From positions 62,001-126,000 of the forward strand of contig CALVAO010000003.1 of assembly GCA_944325515.1 (NCBI GenBank): a stretch of 64,000 nt of DNA, written 5' to 3'. The stretch is from Candidatus Gastranaerophilales bacterium. Its GTDB lineage: Bacteria > Cyanobacteriota > Vampirovibrionia > Gastranaerophilales > Gastranaerophilaceae. Positions 8,625 to 20,470 of this stretch are shown in pieces. A model generated the notes under the pieces. That model ran no database searches. It saw only the letters and a program-made list of their open reading frames with translations, and was not told the DNA's origin. Made by a program: the position numbers and the translations under genes. Numbering within the stretch: the first letter of the stretch is position 1; each line of letters starts with the position of its first letter.

Positions 8625-9617
8625 ATGAAAAAGAAAATTTTATTTATAAATTTTGGCGGTTTAGGAGATGAAATTTTATTTCTCCCATCAATAATTTCGG
8701 TAAAGAAAGAACTGCCGGATTCGGAAATCACACTGGCGCTTGAGCCGCGAAGCAAAGGAATTCTGAGCCTTACAAATATTATAGATAAAACTCTGTATGC
8801 AGATATAAAAACTTTTCCGTCCAAATATACAGAATTAATCAAACTTCTTTTCCAAATATGGGCACAAAAATTTGACATTGTTATTTCTTCCGGATCTAAC
8901 AAGTTTATTTCTATATTTTTATTTTTAACTTTCATAAAAAAACGTTACGGATATAACAGCGGCAAATTAAGTGAAATATTATTAACAAAAGCCGTCAAAT
9001 TGAATAAAAATCAATATGCAGCTAAGATGTATCATGATTTAGTCAGACCAATAACAGATATAAATACAGAGCTTCCGCAAATAAATATTGAAAGTAAAGC
9101 TGCTGACGCAAATACGGTTTTAATACATCCGGGTGTAAGTCTGCTGAGTGTCAGAAAAAATATGATAAAAACCATTCCAGCCGGAGTCTGGGCAGAAGTT
9201 ACCCGAAAACTTGCAGATGCCGGTAAAAAAGTTATACTTGCGGGTGGTCCGGATGACAGGGAAACTATAGAAACAATAATTAAAAATGTTCCGGCTGATA
9301 AATTTATTAATATGTATGGCAAAACAAAAAATTTAAAAGAACTTGCGGAATTAATTTCCGGCGCAGAGAAATTTTTATGTTCAGATTCTGCACCATTGCA
9401 TATAGCTGTGGCACTTGGAGTTAAAACATATGTAATTTTTGGCTCTACAGATGATAAAAAACTTATACCGCAGAACGGAAAAGTTATCCCGATAAAAGCG
9501 AAGAATTGTACCTGTCCGCTTCAGCCCTGTTTATGGGAAAAACGCCAGACAACCTGTGAAACGCTTGATTGTCTAAAAATGTCAGCAGATGAAATTGTAT
9601 CAGCTGTTCTGGATTAA
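8625..9617 (+). CDS. glycosyltransferase family 9 (heptosyltransferase-like)
   Basis: A 330-residue GT-B protein with the GT9 N-terminal block I-N-F-G-G-L-G-D-E-I-L-F-L-P-S and the ADP-heptose-binding half V-L-I-H-P-G-V-S, I-L-A-G-G-P-D-D and F-L-C-S-D-S-A-P-L-H-I-A-V-A-L-G-V. GT9 enzymes add heptose to the KDO/lipid A core of LPS; acceptor and exact sugar are not predictable here. The C-terminus has a cysteine cluster (C-T-C-P-L-Q-P-C and C-E-T-L-D-C-L) typical of the family. It is a monocistronic gene followed by a hairpin with a T-rich tail. Confidence 0.87.
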   Translation: MKKKILFINFGGLGDEILFLPSIISVKKELPDSEITLALEPRSKGILSLTNIIDKTLYADIKTFPSKYTELIKLLFQIWAQKFDIVISSGSNKFISIFLFLTFIKKRYGYNSGKLSEILLTKAVKLNKNQYAAKMYHDLVRPITDINTELPQINIESKAADANTVLIHPGVSLLSVRKNMIKTIPAGVWAEVTRKLADAGKKVILAGGPDDRETIETIIKNVPADKFINMYGKTKNLKELAELISGAEKFLCSDSAPLHIAVALGVKTYVIFGSTDDKKLIPQNGKVIPIKAKNCTCPLQPCLWEKRQTTCETLDCLKMSADEIVSAVLD

Positions 9618-9620
9618 TAA

Positions 9621-9652
9621 TCTAACATTATATGTTAGAAGAATTTTTATAA
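9621..9652 (+). terminator. terminator after the GT9 gene
   Basis: TCTAACAT / ATGTTAGA forms an 8-bp stem with a TAT loop a few bases after the GT9 stop codon, followed by AGAATTTTTAT. It is a weak but plausible intrinsic terminator. Confidence 0.5.
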
Positions 9653-9855
9653 AACAAATTTATAGGTTTAAAACCAGTCAGTTTCGGGCGTTTTAATTTT
9701 ATTTGTAAAGTTTTGTAAACACTATTCTTAAAAAAAGGCAATTTTTACATCACAAAAAACTTCATGTATATAAGGGAATTGAATAAGGTTACAAAACAAT
9801 GAGTAGGCGGGTTAAATCCCTTTAATCTGTTTATTCCAGCGAAAGGCGGTTAATT

Positions 9856-11091
9856 ATGACATTAGGGGTTAATGGTATAGGTTCTTCATCATACTATACA
9901 GATCCGTATTTCTTGTATGCATTAAATTCTTATAATCCGAATTTTCAAGGTATGACAAATGTACCTTCGGCAACAGGAACAGAGCAGACAGCTAATAATG
10001 CTGCGGCAGCTGCAACAGCAAATACTACTAATACTGCTAATACTGCTTCTAATACAACTGCATCTAATCCGGCATTTACCGGCGAAGAAGAAAAGTCAAG
10101 TTCTCATACAGGTTTGATTGTTACGGGGCTTACCGGTACAGCGGCTTTAATTTATGCAGCAAAAAGAGGAAACGGCAAAGGTATTAAAGCAGGATTCAAA
10201 AACATCTGGAAAAGTATTACCGGAAACAAAGCTGCTCAAGAAACCGCAAAAGATGCAGCCTCAAGTGTTTCTGACAAACTCCGCGCTGCATTAGATAAAA
10301 AAGGCAATCTTGTATATACAATCCCCGGCAAAAATAAGACAGTAAAAGGGGTGAATGAAATCAATAAATATGCAAAAGAATATGATATTAATACAAAACA
10401 ATTGCAAAAATTTAATTCAGAAAACAGTACATTAAAAGGGTATGAATTCACATATAAAGATGGCGGAATTGATAATGTTGTCAGAGTAAAAGACGGCAAA
10501 ATAGTTGATATTAATAATGGTGTAAAATCTATTAAAGATGATATTTTAGATTCTACAAAACCGGAAGATATTGCATTTGTTGAAAAACTCGAAAAACAAA
10601 TTGCAAAAATTGAGCAGGGTACAAGTGGTAATGCAAGTGCATATAAAGGCTTAAGAAATATTGAATATCAAACCCAGATAGGTGACGATACTGTTACAGT
10701 ACTGCGTAAATCAATCGATTCAAAACCGGAGATTAGAGAATTAACAACACTTGAGAGATTTAGTCAGGACTCTGAAGCTCTGAAAGCCTATTTATACAAC
10801 AATCCGGAAGCAAAACAAGCATTCGTGCAGAAAACATTGGAAAAAGGCAGAATTCCGGAAGGTGTAAAAATTGAATCATTCGATTATAATTTTAGTAGAA
10901 ATATTCAATGTAAATACAAAGACGGCAAGCTTGAAGGAATTGTAAAAGACGGCAAGTATTATGAAAAAGGTACAGATACATGCGATGCGTTCCTTGCAGA
11001 TAACGAAGAAATTTTAAATAAAGCGATAGAAAAGTTATTAAAGAAAGGAAAATTGCAAAACTTTCATAATGCGGTGCTTGTAGCTGCATAA
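9856..11091 (+). CDS. hypothetical protein with F-T-G leader, one membrane segment and repeat-like tail
   Basis: The 411-residue protein is not recognised. Residues 1-72 are a low-complexity leader rich in N, T and A. It ends in P-A-F-T-G (72-76), the same motif seen in three other proteins of this window. A hydrophobic stretch (about 86-102) could cross a membrane. The remainder is soluble, lysine-rich and contains several V-x-D-G-K-I-V-D-like strands (K-D-G-K near 167-171 and again near the C-terminus), resembling degenerate MORN/WG-like antiparallel repeats. A GAAAGGCGG ribosome site precedes the ATG. The 238-bp leader upstream and the strong terminator downstream make it a single-gene unit. 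Surface or envelope location is a guess. Confidence 0.75.
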   Translation: MTLGVNGIGSSSYYTDPYFLYALNSYNPNFQGMTNVPSATGTEQTANNAAAAATANTTNTANTASNTTASNPAFTGEEEKSSSHTGLIVTGLTGTAALIYAAKRGNGKGIKAGFKNIWKSITGNKAAQETAKDAASSVSDKLRAALDKKGNLVYTIPGKNKTVKGVNEINKYAKEYDINTKQLQKFNSENSTLKGYEFTYKDGGIDNVVRVKDGKIVDINNGVKSIKDDILDSTKPEDIAFVEKLEKQIAKIEQGTSGNASAYKGLRNIEYQTQIGDDTVTVLRKSIDSKPEIRELTTLERFSQDSEALKAYLYNNPEAKQAFVQKTLEKGRIPEGVKIESFDYNFSRNIQCKYKDGKLEGIVKDGKYYEKGTDTCDAFLADNEEILNKAIEKLLKKGKLQNFHNAVLVAA

Positions 11092-11102
11092 GATGTAAGA
11101 TG

Positions 11103-11135
11103 CCCCTGTTAAGAGTTTTAACAGGGGTTTTTTGT
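11103..11135 (+). terminator. strong intrinsic terminator
   Basis: CCCCTGTTAA / TTAACAGGGG forms a perfect 10-bp stem with a 5-base loop followed by TTTTTTGTT, 11 bases after the stop of the F-T-G-leader gene. This is a textbook Rho-independent terminator. Confidence 0.9.
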
Positions 11136-11152
11136 TAGTTTATAAAAAAAAA

Positions 11153-11467
11153 TTAAAATTTTACGGATAAATAGAATTTGTACATTAACCTTGTCAGTTT
11201 TTCGTCTTTATTCATAGCAGTTAGCATTTCTTGTATTAATTCATCACGCGGGGCGAGGCTTTCAAATGTAAAAATATCAACGGGTTTGATATCAAGTATA
11301 GCAAGAATTTTATCAAGGTTTTCGGCGGACGGAAAATATTTTCCGACTTCAATATTACTTATACTCGGTGTTTCAATTCCAACCAGTTCGGCAACCTGTT
11401 CCTGTGTCAGTTTTCTGCTTTTTCTTATTTCCTGCAGCCTTTTTCCTAAGAGTTTCTTAATGTTCAT
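11153..11467 (-). CDS. XRE-family transcriptional regulator with short C-terminal tail
   Basis: A 104-residue protein. Residues 5-65 are a lambda-Cro/XRE helix-turn-helix domain (G-K-R-L-Q-E-I-R-K-S-R-K-L-T-Q-E-Q-V-A-E, I-E-V-G-K-Y-F-P-S). A short tail from D-I-F-T-F-E-S onward (about 70-104) is helical and may dimerise. It resembles the regulator at 50923-51249 in length, layout and tail, so the two are probably paralogues of a lineage family. It is convergent with the F-T-G gene and divergent from the GT32 gene; a role in regulating that AT-rich glycosyltransferase is possible but unsupported. Confidence 0.85.
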   Translation of the reverse strand: MNIKKLLGKRLQEIRKSRKLTQEQVAELVGIETPSISNIEVGKYFPSAENLDKILAILDIKPVDIFTFESLAPRDELIQEMLTAMNKDEKLTRLMYKFYLSVKF

Positions 11468-11638
11468 GCGTTAATTATTAAACAAAAAGTTTAAATATTA
11501 AATCAAGTTATACTATGTAAAAAATTTGATTTATTTAGTTTTACTTATATAATATTATGTATAACTATAAAATTTGTATGAAATTTCAAGTTATGCTCAC
11601 GTTTAAAATTCTGTTTTAGATAAATTCCGGAGAATTAT

Positions 11639-12364
11639 ATGATTCCTAAGATTATTCATTATGTTTGGGTTGGCGGGAATGAAAAATCACCGCTGGTTTT
11701 GAAATGTATAGAATCGTGGAAGCGTTTTTGTCCGGATTATGAAATTATGGAATGGAATGATAGTACGCTTTCACAATTCAATAATAAATATGTTGAAGAA
11801 GCTGTAAAAGCAAAGAAATGGGCTTTTGCTTCGGATTTTATAAGACTCTATGCTCTTAAAAATTACGGCGGGATTTATGTAGATTCCGATCTTGAGATTA
11901 CAGCTAATATTGATGAATTTTTGAAGCATAATTTCTTTACGGGGTTTGAGATATATAATGAAAAAGTTTTGCCTATGACAGCATTAATGGGGGCGGAAAA
12001 AGATAATGGAATTATTTCGGATTTGATAAAATATTACGATAACAGACATTTTGTTATAAAAAGGGGGAAATATGACATGACTCCTAATACGATAACAATA
12101 AGTAATTATTTTATTGATAAATTTAAAGTTAATCCGGAATATGACGGTACAAAAATACTTGAATTAACTCCAAATTCTATAGTTTATCCTTACTGGTATT
12201 TTTGTACACCAAAACAAAATGAAATAAATTATTCTATACATCATTTTAGTGGTTCATGGTTAAAGAAAAAGAAAAAAAGCGGAATTTTTTATAGAGAAAA
12301 AATTGGAAACAAGAGAATTGTTCACATAGGACCAATTAAGTTTTCTTATATAAAAAAGAAATAA
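11639..12364 (+). CDS. GT32-type glycosyltransferase (DXD sugar-binding region)
   Basis: The 241-residue protein matches the Gly_transf_sug/GT32 group: N-terminal I-P-K-I-I-H-Y-V-W-V-G-G, then C-I-E-S-W-K-R-F-C-P-D-Y, then D-F-I-R-L-Y-A-L-K-N-Y-G-G-I-Y-V-D-S-D with the metal-binding D-S-D. Related enzymes transfer mannose, galactose or similar sugars in capsule and LPS synthesis. A GGAG ribosome site lies before the ATG. The gene looks more AT-rich than the flanking housekeeping genes, and it sits alone between an XRE regulator and a paired-palindrome repeat, which would fit lateral gain. Product and acceptor are unknown. Confidence 0.87.
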   Translation: MIPKIIHYVWVGGNEKSPLVLKCIESWKRFCPDYEIMEWNDSTLSQFNNKYVEEAVKAKKWAFASDFIRLYALKNYGGIYVDSDLEITANIDEFLKHNFFTGFEIYNEKVLPMTALMGAEKDNGIISDLIKYYDNRHFVIKRGKYDMTPNTITISNYFIDKFKVNPEYDGTKILELTPNSIVYPYWYFCTPKQNEINYSIHHFSGSWLKKKKKSGIFYREKIGNKRIVHIGPIKFSYIKKK

Positions 12365-12446
12365 ATTTTTTTCGGGCAACTTGCAAATTTCTGCAGCTGT
12401 AGGAATTTATCTTGATAGCAACGAAAATTTACAATCAATCAGTTGT

Positions 12447-12497
12447 GTATGGTAGACTTTAGTCTACCAAATATAATGTAGACTGAAGTCTACCATA
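12447..12497. repeat. paired GTAGACT-NN-AGTCTAC palindromes in an overall inverted repeat
   Basis: Two short palindromes, GGTAGACTTTAGTCTACC (12451-12468) and GTAGACTGAAGTCTAC (12478-12493), lie nine bases apart. Their outer flanks (GTATGG / CCATAC) make the whole block one larger inverted repeat. The same palindrome family recurs as a pair at 28397-28481. No protein is encoded. It resembles REP/BIME-type interspersed palindromes. Confidence 0.8.
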
Positions 12498-12628
12498 CTG
12501 AAACTATTCTACTGAAACCTCACAAATATTTAAAAGTCCATGATAATTTATCATCTAACTTATACTCGCAATCTTAGTCAACAATTAAGTTATAGGTTAA
12601 GCATTGCTTGATATTAACTATAATTTTT

Positions 12629-15457
12629 TTATTTAATTCTCTTCAATGATGAAAGGAAATTAAAATTAATTACATCGCCTTCCACTGTTGTTAAAAATAC
12701 CTGAGCATCCTTTTCACCAACCTTAAGCTCCGGTATTTGTGAAAGTTCAGATGCATAATAGTTAGCATCATTACGTCCACTGTTAGAAATCCTGCGGGCA
12801 AGGCTGTTAAGAGAAATATTTCTCAAAAATCCCGCAAATCCGGTATCCTTATCAGAGAATTTTGTATAAATTCTTAAAGATGCATCATTAGTCATTAAGT
12901 CATATCTTCCTACTATATATGTTGCAAGCTCAGAAGCAGAAGATTTTATTCGCATCGGCATTATAACATTATCTTTAAGTTTTAACTCTCCACCGATTAC
13001 ATCAAAACTACCGTCCGGTATGCTTACCAGATCTCCAAGTGTTGTCGGGCTTATCATTGCAAGCGGATTTCTAAACAAAGAAGCTGCTTTTAAAATATAT
13101 TCAACATACCCTACTTTTTCTATTGTACCGTTCTGAATATCAAATTTGATATCACCATTGAGCTTCATACTTTCATCAGTATTAATCTCGATTAAGCCTC
13201 TCGCTTTTCCGGAAATTTCTCTTGGAAGTCCCAGTACAGCTCCCGCCATGATGTCAGAATTAACATCTTTAATACCTAATCTTAAATAATATTGTTTTTT
13301 TATTAAATCTGCTTTAACTTTTAATGTTGAAATACCTTCGGCAATATCAAATTTATTAGATTGAACTTGAAGAACTCCATCTTTATCAAGAGTTAAATTA
13401 GCGTGAAGATTACCAAAATCAACCTGCTTATACTTGCCCTTATTAAGATGAAGCATGCACTTTTCAACAATAATCAATCCCTTAGTAAATGTCGGGACAT
13501 TATCATCTCCAAGATTTTCTTCGGTTATTTCTTTATTCTGAATGTCAGATTCAAGAGCCTGCTTTGCCGGTTCTGTATTATGTGTATTAGCATTATTAGC
13601 CGCAAGCATTCTCTCTAAATCTACATTATCAATACTTAAATTTACACTCTTAACTACAATAGGAAGTCTTAAATCATTTACAATATATCCGTTAAAATCA
13701 TATTTTGTCCTTTTATATCTTCCTTCTGCAATTGCACCTAATTTATCTCCCTTTGCGCCAATCTTTGCGGTTTTTATATACAATCTTTGAGCAGGAATAA
13801 AGACTTTATCAAATGAGATTACACCCGCCATTTTAGGGAATTCTCCGGTATTTATTACACTTATATTGCCGGATATTGTACCTTTTCTAAAAATCTTCTG
13901 GCAGGCAAGAAAATTAAGAAATTCACTCGGCAGCGGACGCGGAATATTCAGATTTATATCCAGAAGCTTCATATTGTCTGCCATATCCAGATTTCCGTTT
14001 ATTGCAAGAACCGGCGTCATATCTTTCTGGAGTTTATCTGTAATATAATAATCTATTGTATTAATTTTTAATATATTTTTTACAATACTCATATCAAGCT
14101 TGAAGAGTGTTTTATATTTTTCAAGCACCATAGACTGTTCACCGAGTTTAAAACCTTCTCCCTCATTGAGCAGGAAATACCATACGATATCGCAGGAACC
14201 ATTTTTAGAAGTTAGTGTCAGGCGAGAACCGGCATCTCCAACTAAATCAATCGGTGCACCGAGAAGTTTGGAAACATAATTTTTAAAGAAATCATCATTG
14301 ACAAAAATATCAGAAACGACTTTTGTATCGCAGGTTTTCCAGTAGTCCTTAACTTCCCCATCCATCTTGATACTATTTGCTTTTTTGTTATTATAAAATC
14401 CTTTAAAATCTTTTAAAACTATATCTTTATTACCAATTTCAATAATACCCTGTGTAATTTTTACTGGCATATTTAATAAATCTTTAATTTTAAATTCAGA
14501 TTCATTAACATTAACATCCCCGCGTATATTTTTTCGAGTAAGATTAAGATTAAAATCAACACTTCCGTTCACATCAACAACAGGAGCAAGAAGTTCTTTG
14601 CCATTAGGTAAAATAATATTTGAGGTTAAAATATTGTAAATATCACGTGCGCTGAAATTTTTTGATGAAATATTTAATTCTGCGCCATGCTTTCTTGATG
14701 CAAAAGCATCTATTACAATATTTGATTTATCAATTATTATAGGAAACTTATCAACGTGAAGTTCACCACCACCCATATAAATTCTGTTTTTGTCATTTGC
14801 AGAAACAAGAATCCTGTCATTTCCTTTTGTCATCTCAAAATCAAAATCAAAATGGAGGGGATAAACAGGAGCTTCCGGATTTTCAAAAGATTTTCGATTA
14901 ATAATATTTTTATAATCTCTAGTTCTATCAAGAACAATATTTTTTGCATCAAATTTTATTGCAATATCAGAATTTTCATATGTAATTAAACAATTTTTTA
15001 CTCCAAGCAAAGCAGAAAAAATATCAACATTAAATTCCGGAGATTTTTTTTCTTCTTTTTCTTCTTGAGCAGGAAATAGCGCGATTAAGCCCGTTGTATC
15101 TATATAAACATTTTCAGCCAAAATCTTTTTTACAATAAGCTTTTTAGAAAAAATTTCATTGAAAGAAAATGCAGTATCAATATTTGTAAGATTTAATAAC
15201 TCTTTATTATCTTTAATTATAGATATTTTACCTAAAGTAAATGCAATATCAGGATTAAGTCCGGTTGTAAGCCTAGGATTTTCTATTAACAAATCCGCAT
15301 TCAAACTGTCTTTTGCAAAATTTTGAACTTTTTCAATAATAAAATTATTAGAAACCAGCTTCGGAATAAGAACGGCGTATGTTCCTATAATAATACCAGC
15401 AAGAATAACAACAGAACCGACAGTTCCAATTAATATTTTTTTAGCCCGACTCTTCAT
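12629..15457 (-). CDS. AsmA-like envelope protein, 942 residues
   Basis: A membrane segment at about residues 9-31 is followed by a very long beta-strand-rich region. The N-terminal half has the AsmA signature spacing (L-K-x-x-I-x-x-x-K-x-x-L-x-L-x-N-I). The C-terminal part (about 700-900) resembles the AsmA_2 domain with G-x-L-x-x-K-D-N-V-I-M-P-M-R-I-K-S. AsmA-like proteins are anchored in the inner membrane and span the periplasm as lipid-transfer bridges to the outer membrane, which supports a diderm envelope. It is transcribed with the flavoprotein upstream (7-bp gap). Pattern-based assignment; family is confident, cargo is unknown. Confidence 0.8.
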   Translation of the reverse strand: MKSRAKKILIGTVGSVVILAGIIIGTYAVLIPKLVSNNFIIEKVQNFAKDSLNADLLIENPRLTTGLNPDIAFTLGKISIIKDNKELLNLTNIDTAFSFNEIFSKKLIVKKILAENVYIDTTGLIALFPAQEEKEEKKSPEFNVDIFSALLGVKNCLITYENSDIAIKFDAKNIVLDRTRDYKNIINRKSFENPEAPVYPLHFDFDFEMTKGNDRILVSANDKNRIYMGGGELHVDKFPIIIDKSNIVIDAFASRKHGAELNISSKNFSARDIYNILTSNIILPNGKELLAPVVDVNGSVDFNLNLTRKNIRGDVNVNESEFKIKDLLNMPVKITQGIIEIGNKDIVLKDFKGFYNNKKANSIKMDGEVKDYWKTCDTKVVSDIFVNDDFFKNYVSKLLGAPIDLVGDAGSRLTLTSKNGSCDIVWYFLLNEGEGFKLGEQSMVLEKYKTLFKLDMSIVKNILKINTIDYYITDKLQKDMTPVLAINGNLDMADNMKLLDINLNIPRPLPSEFLNFLACQKIFRKGTISGNISVINTGEFPKMAGVISFDKVFIPAQRLYIKTAKIGAKGDKLGAIAEGRYKRTKYDFNGYIVNDLRLPIVVKSVNLSIDNVDLERMLAANNANTHNTEPAKQALESDIQNKEITEENLGDDNVPTFTKGLIIVEKCMLHLNKGKYKQVDFGNLHANLTLDKDGVLQVQSNKFDIAEGISTLKVKADLIKKQYYLRLGIKDVNSDIMAGAVLGLPREISGKARGLIEINTDESMKLNGDIKFDIQNGTIEKVGYVEYILKAASLFRNPLAMISPTTLGDLVSIPDGSFDVIGGELKLKDNVIMPMRIKSSASELATYIVGRYDLMTNDASLRIYTKFSDKDTGFAGFLRNISLNSLARRISNSGRNDANYYASELSQIPELKVGEKDAQVFLTTVEGDVINFNFLSSLKRIK

Positions 15458-15464
15458 AAGAAAA

Positions 15465-17093
15465 TTATATCACAACCCGTTCAGAAAATCTTTGCAAATC
15501 TTTTTGAAGCGCTGAATAATAAACAATTCCTCCAACAAGAGAATAAATATTATTAAACCCTTCCTGCTCAAGAATTCTAGCTGCAATATAACTGGTATGT
15601 CCTGTATTGCAGAATAAAATAACTTTCCCGTCTGCAGGAATTTCGTCAAGCCGTTTTCGTATTTCACTTATTGGAATATTAACCGCTCCTTTAATAGTTT
15701 CTTTTTCAAAAGATTCTTTTGCCCGCACATCAATTAAATAACCACCTTCAATATCTTCATAAAATGCCGGTTTAAAAAGTCCTTTCAAAATATTATCAAC
15801 ATTCATTCCCAAAATATTTACCGGATCCTTTGCTGAAGAATAAGGCGGAGCATAGCAAAGCTCACTATCTAATAATTCTTGTACACTTCCGTTATTTCTC
15901 ATAATCGAAGAAATAACATCAATCCTTTTTTCAACACCTTCAGAACCTACAGCCTGCGCTCCAAGAATTCTGCCATTAGGAGAAAAAAGAAGCTTAAACA
16001 TTATTTGTGCGGAATTCGGATAATATCCTGCGTGATTCTTGCCAAAAATAATCGTTTTTTTATAATCTATATTTTTTAAATTTAATTGTTTTTCATTATT
16101 TCCAACACAAGCGGCTGTTAAACCAAAAACTTTTATTACTGCTGTACCCTGTGATTTTTTATAAGTAGATTTATAACCGCAAATATTATCCGCAATAATT
16201 CTTCCATGTCTGTTTGCCGGTCCTGCAAGCGGAATTAAAGTTCTTTCATCTGTTACAAAATCGCATACCTCTACACTATCACCGCCTGCATAAATATCTT
16301 TTATTGAAGTTTCCATATAATCATTAACAATAATACCGCGCCCGACATCAAGCCCTATAGATTTTGCAAGTTTTAATTCCGGCTTAACACCTATTGCCAT
16401 AACTACAATATCAAACTCGACTTTTCTGGAAGAATTGAGTACAACTTTATTGCCATCAAACTCTTTTACTCCATCTGATAAAATAAGCTCAATTCCGTTT
16501 TTCCGCATTTCATTCTGCACGAAAGCCGCAGAATCATAATCCAGAGGCGGAAGTATTTGATTTTGTGCTTCTATTAATGTGGTTTCTAAACCCATATGCA
16601 CAAAATTTTCAGCCATCTCTATACCAATAAATCCCCCGCCGATTACAACAACTTTCCGTACATTATTTTTTTGAATATAAGCTCTTATATTATCGGCATC
16701 ATACAAAGTTCTTACAGTAAAAATTTTCTCTTCCGGCATTCCTTTAAAATCCGGCACTATCGGATTAGCCCCCGGAGCCATTACAAGTTTGTCATAATAA
16801 AGTTTTTCGCCATTATTTAAGATAACAGATTTCAATCCTGTATCAATAGCAACAACTTCACTATTTAAATGAACATCAATATTAAACCAGCTTTTAAATT
16901 TTTGAGGCGATGAAACAAACATAACATCTCTATCATTAATTACACCGGATGTATAATATGGAAGACCACAATTAGCAATAGAAATTTCATTGGTTTTCTC
17001 TAAAATTACTATTTCAGCTTTTTCATCAAGACGTCTAATTCTTGCAGCAGCACTCGCTCCGCACGCTCCGCCGCCAATTATAATAACTTTCAT
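15465..17093 (-). CDS. CoA-disulfide reductase / NADH oxidase fused to a rhodanese domain
   Basis: The 542-residue flavoprotein has an FAD motif at the N-terminus (G-G-G-A-C-G-A-S-A-A-A), the redox cysteine C42 in A-N-C-G-L-P-Y-Y, and a second nucleotide fold V-V-V-I-G-G-G-F-I-G-I-E-M-A. A C-terminal rhodanese domain (about 450-542) has its active cysteine in L-F-C-N-T-G-H. This arrangement is the known CoADR-Rhd type, which reduces CoA disulfide, persulfide or polysulfide with NAD(P)H. It would help an anaerobe handle oxygen or sulfane sulfur. An extended -10 box (17115-17123, minus) and AAGAGGT ribosome site precede the ATG. It may form a two-gene unit with the AsmA-like gene. Confidence 0.9.
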   Translation of the reverse strand: MKVIIIGGGACGASAAARIRRLDEKAEIVILEKTNEISIANCGLPYYTSGVINDRDVMFVSSPQKFKSWFNIDVHLNSEVVAIDTGLKSVILNNGEKLYYDKLVMAPGANPIVPDFKGMPEEKIFTVRTLYDADNIRAYIQKNNVRKVVVIGGGFIGIEMAENFVHMGLETTLIEAQNQILPPLDYDSAAFVQNEMRKNGIELILSDGVKEFDGNKVVLNSSRKVEFDIVVMAIGVKPELKLAKSIGLDVGRGIIVNDYMETSIKDIYAGGDSVEVCDFVTDERTLIPLAGPANRHGRIIADNICGYKSTYKKSQGTAVIKVFGLTAACVGNNEKQLNLKNIDYKKTIIFGKNHAGYYPNSAQIMFKLLFSPNGRILGAQAVGSEGVEKRIDVISSIMRNNGSVQELLDSELCYAPPYSSAKDPVNILGMNVDNILKGLFKPAFYEDIEGGYLIDVRAKESFEKETIKGAVNIPISEIRKRLDEIPADGKVILFCNTGHTSYIAARILEQEGFNNIYSLVGGIVYYSALQKDLQRFSERVVI

Positions 17094-17163
17094 TAATACC
17101 TCTTTTTTTTTATTATTATAACATAAGCCCTCCGCAATATTATTAGTTTTTACGGAGAATGAA

Positions 17164-17204
17164 TTGACAGATTAGTTTCAGTATGATATTCTCCTGCGCA
17201 GGAG
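17164..17204 (+). promoter_or_regulatory. strong plus-strand promoter with overlapping 14-bp palindrome, no downstream sense gene
   Basis: TTGACA (17164-17169), a 17-base spacer and TATTCT with a TG one base before it form a good promoter. The perfect palindrome CTCCTGCGCAGGAG (17191-17204) sits on the expected start site, as an operator would. The next plus-strand gene is 2.6 kb away; a transcript would run into the 3' end of gyrB in antisense. Confidence 0.45.
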
Positions 17205-17320
17205 TGTAAAAAGCACAAAAATAGTGAATCTTATCTCATAAATACAGTAAGTTTATTTTAACAGGTACTGGCTATTTAACTAAACCCGTTGGTGACTTGA
17301 TAATTATAACTTTAAATATC

Positions 17321-19765
<2,445 letters not shown>

Positions 19766-19863
19766 TCAATATTTAAATAATCTTTACTACTATTATTGTA
19801 TCACAAAAGCAAAATTTGCATAAGTAAATATTTTGGAGTAAGTTATCAAGAGGGGATGAAGGC

Positions 19864-20178
19864 ATGCCGAATATAATAAATTTAAGAGATATTTCATATA
19901 ATGAAACTTATAACAAGGTTTCTGTATTTGATAATCAGAACAGTTCATTAACTTTAATTTCTTTCAAATCGGGTTTCGGTCGTGATGTTCATGTAGATGA
20001 TGCGGATGAAGTTGCTCAGATTATAGAGGGCTGTGCGGAGATAACAATAGGACGTGAAAAATATATTCTCAAAGCTGATGATATGATAGTTATGCCTGCG
20101 CATACACCACATGGATTAAAGGCATTAGAAGATTCAAAAATGCTTCTTTTACGCCCCAAACATGAACATAAAAAATAA
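19864..20178 (+). CDS. cupin-domain protein
   Basis: A 104-residue single cupin. It has the conserved metal-site spacing F-G-R-D-V-H-V-D-D-A-D-E-V-A-Q-I-I-E-G, then D-D-M-I-V-M-P-A-H-T-P-H-G in the second motif, with histidines at positions that usually bind a metal. Such small cupins often bind sugars or act as simple oxygenases or sensors; the substrate is unknown. A GGGGATGAAGG ribosome site precedes the ATG. It is alone between gyrB (divergent) and the RNA region. Confidence 0.83.
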   Translation: MPNIINLRDISYNETYNKVSVFDNQNSSLTLISFKSGFGRDVHVDDADEVAQIIEGCAEITIGREKYILKADDMIVMPAHTPHGLKALEDSKMLLLRPKHEHKK

Positions 20179-20331
20179 TATTATGGTTTAAAACTTGATT
20201 TTTTAATATTTAGTTGATAATATAAAAAAGTTCACATAAGTGAATTGTGAGTGAAGTAACTCAGCCTTGAGAATATACCTAAAAAAGTAAATTCTTGAAA
20301 AACCAGGTTAACGATTGAAAATTAAAGATAC

Positions 20332-20422
20332 ATGCCAGTGGCATTCTGTCGGAAAAATGCGAATTATTGAGTATTTTTTAAGATGTAGGCAGCGCCGGAG
20401 CGAAAGCGAAGAAAGCTAGCGC
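20332..20422 (+). ncRNA. candidate structured RNA, block A
   Basis: Three consecutive helices can be drawn. First, ATGCC-AGT-GGCAT (20332-20344). Second, CTGTC (20346-20350) pairs with GGCAG and encloses an AT-rich stem AAAAATGC / GTATTTTT capped by the loop GAATTATTGA. Third, GCGC / GCGC encloses a GC-GAAA-GC tetraloop hairpin and ends at 20422. Block B, 139 bases downstream, keeps the same order, spacing and single-stranded residues, with compensatory changes in the stems. No known riboswitch or RNA family could be recognised. Boundaries are approximate. Confidence 0.55.
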
Positions 20423-20441
20423 AAGAGTTACGCATTAGGAA

Positions 20442-20470
20442 TTGACAATTAAATATAAGTCAGATAATAA
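20442..20470 (+). promoter_or_regulatory. promoter for block B and the tRNA
   Basis: TTGACA (20442-20447), a 17-base spacer and TAATAA (20465-20470) lie just before block B; GATAAT at 20463-20468 is an alternative -10 box. Transcription would begin near 20474-20478, at the 5' edge of block B, and continue into the tRNA. Confidence 0.5.

Noticed and set aside
11178-11474. Plus-strand frame opposite the XRE gene
   Set aside because: It mirrors the XRE gene in antisense, has no family features and no ribosome site.
12365-12628. Possible coding or CRISPR content in the palindrome gap
   Set aside because: There are only two palindromes, no regular spacer-repeat pattern, and no cas genes anywhere in the window.
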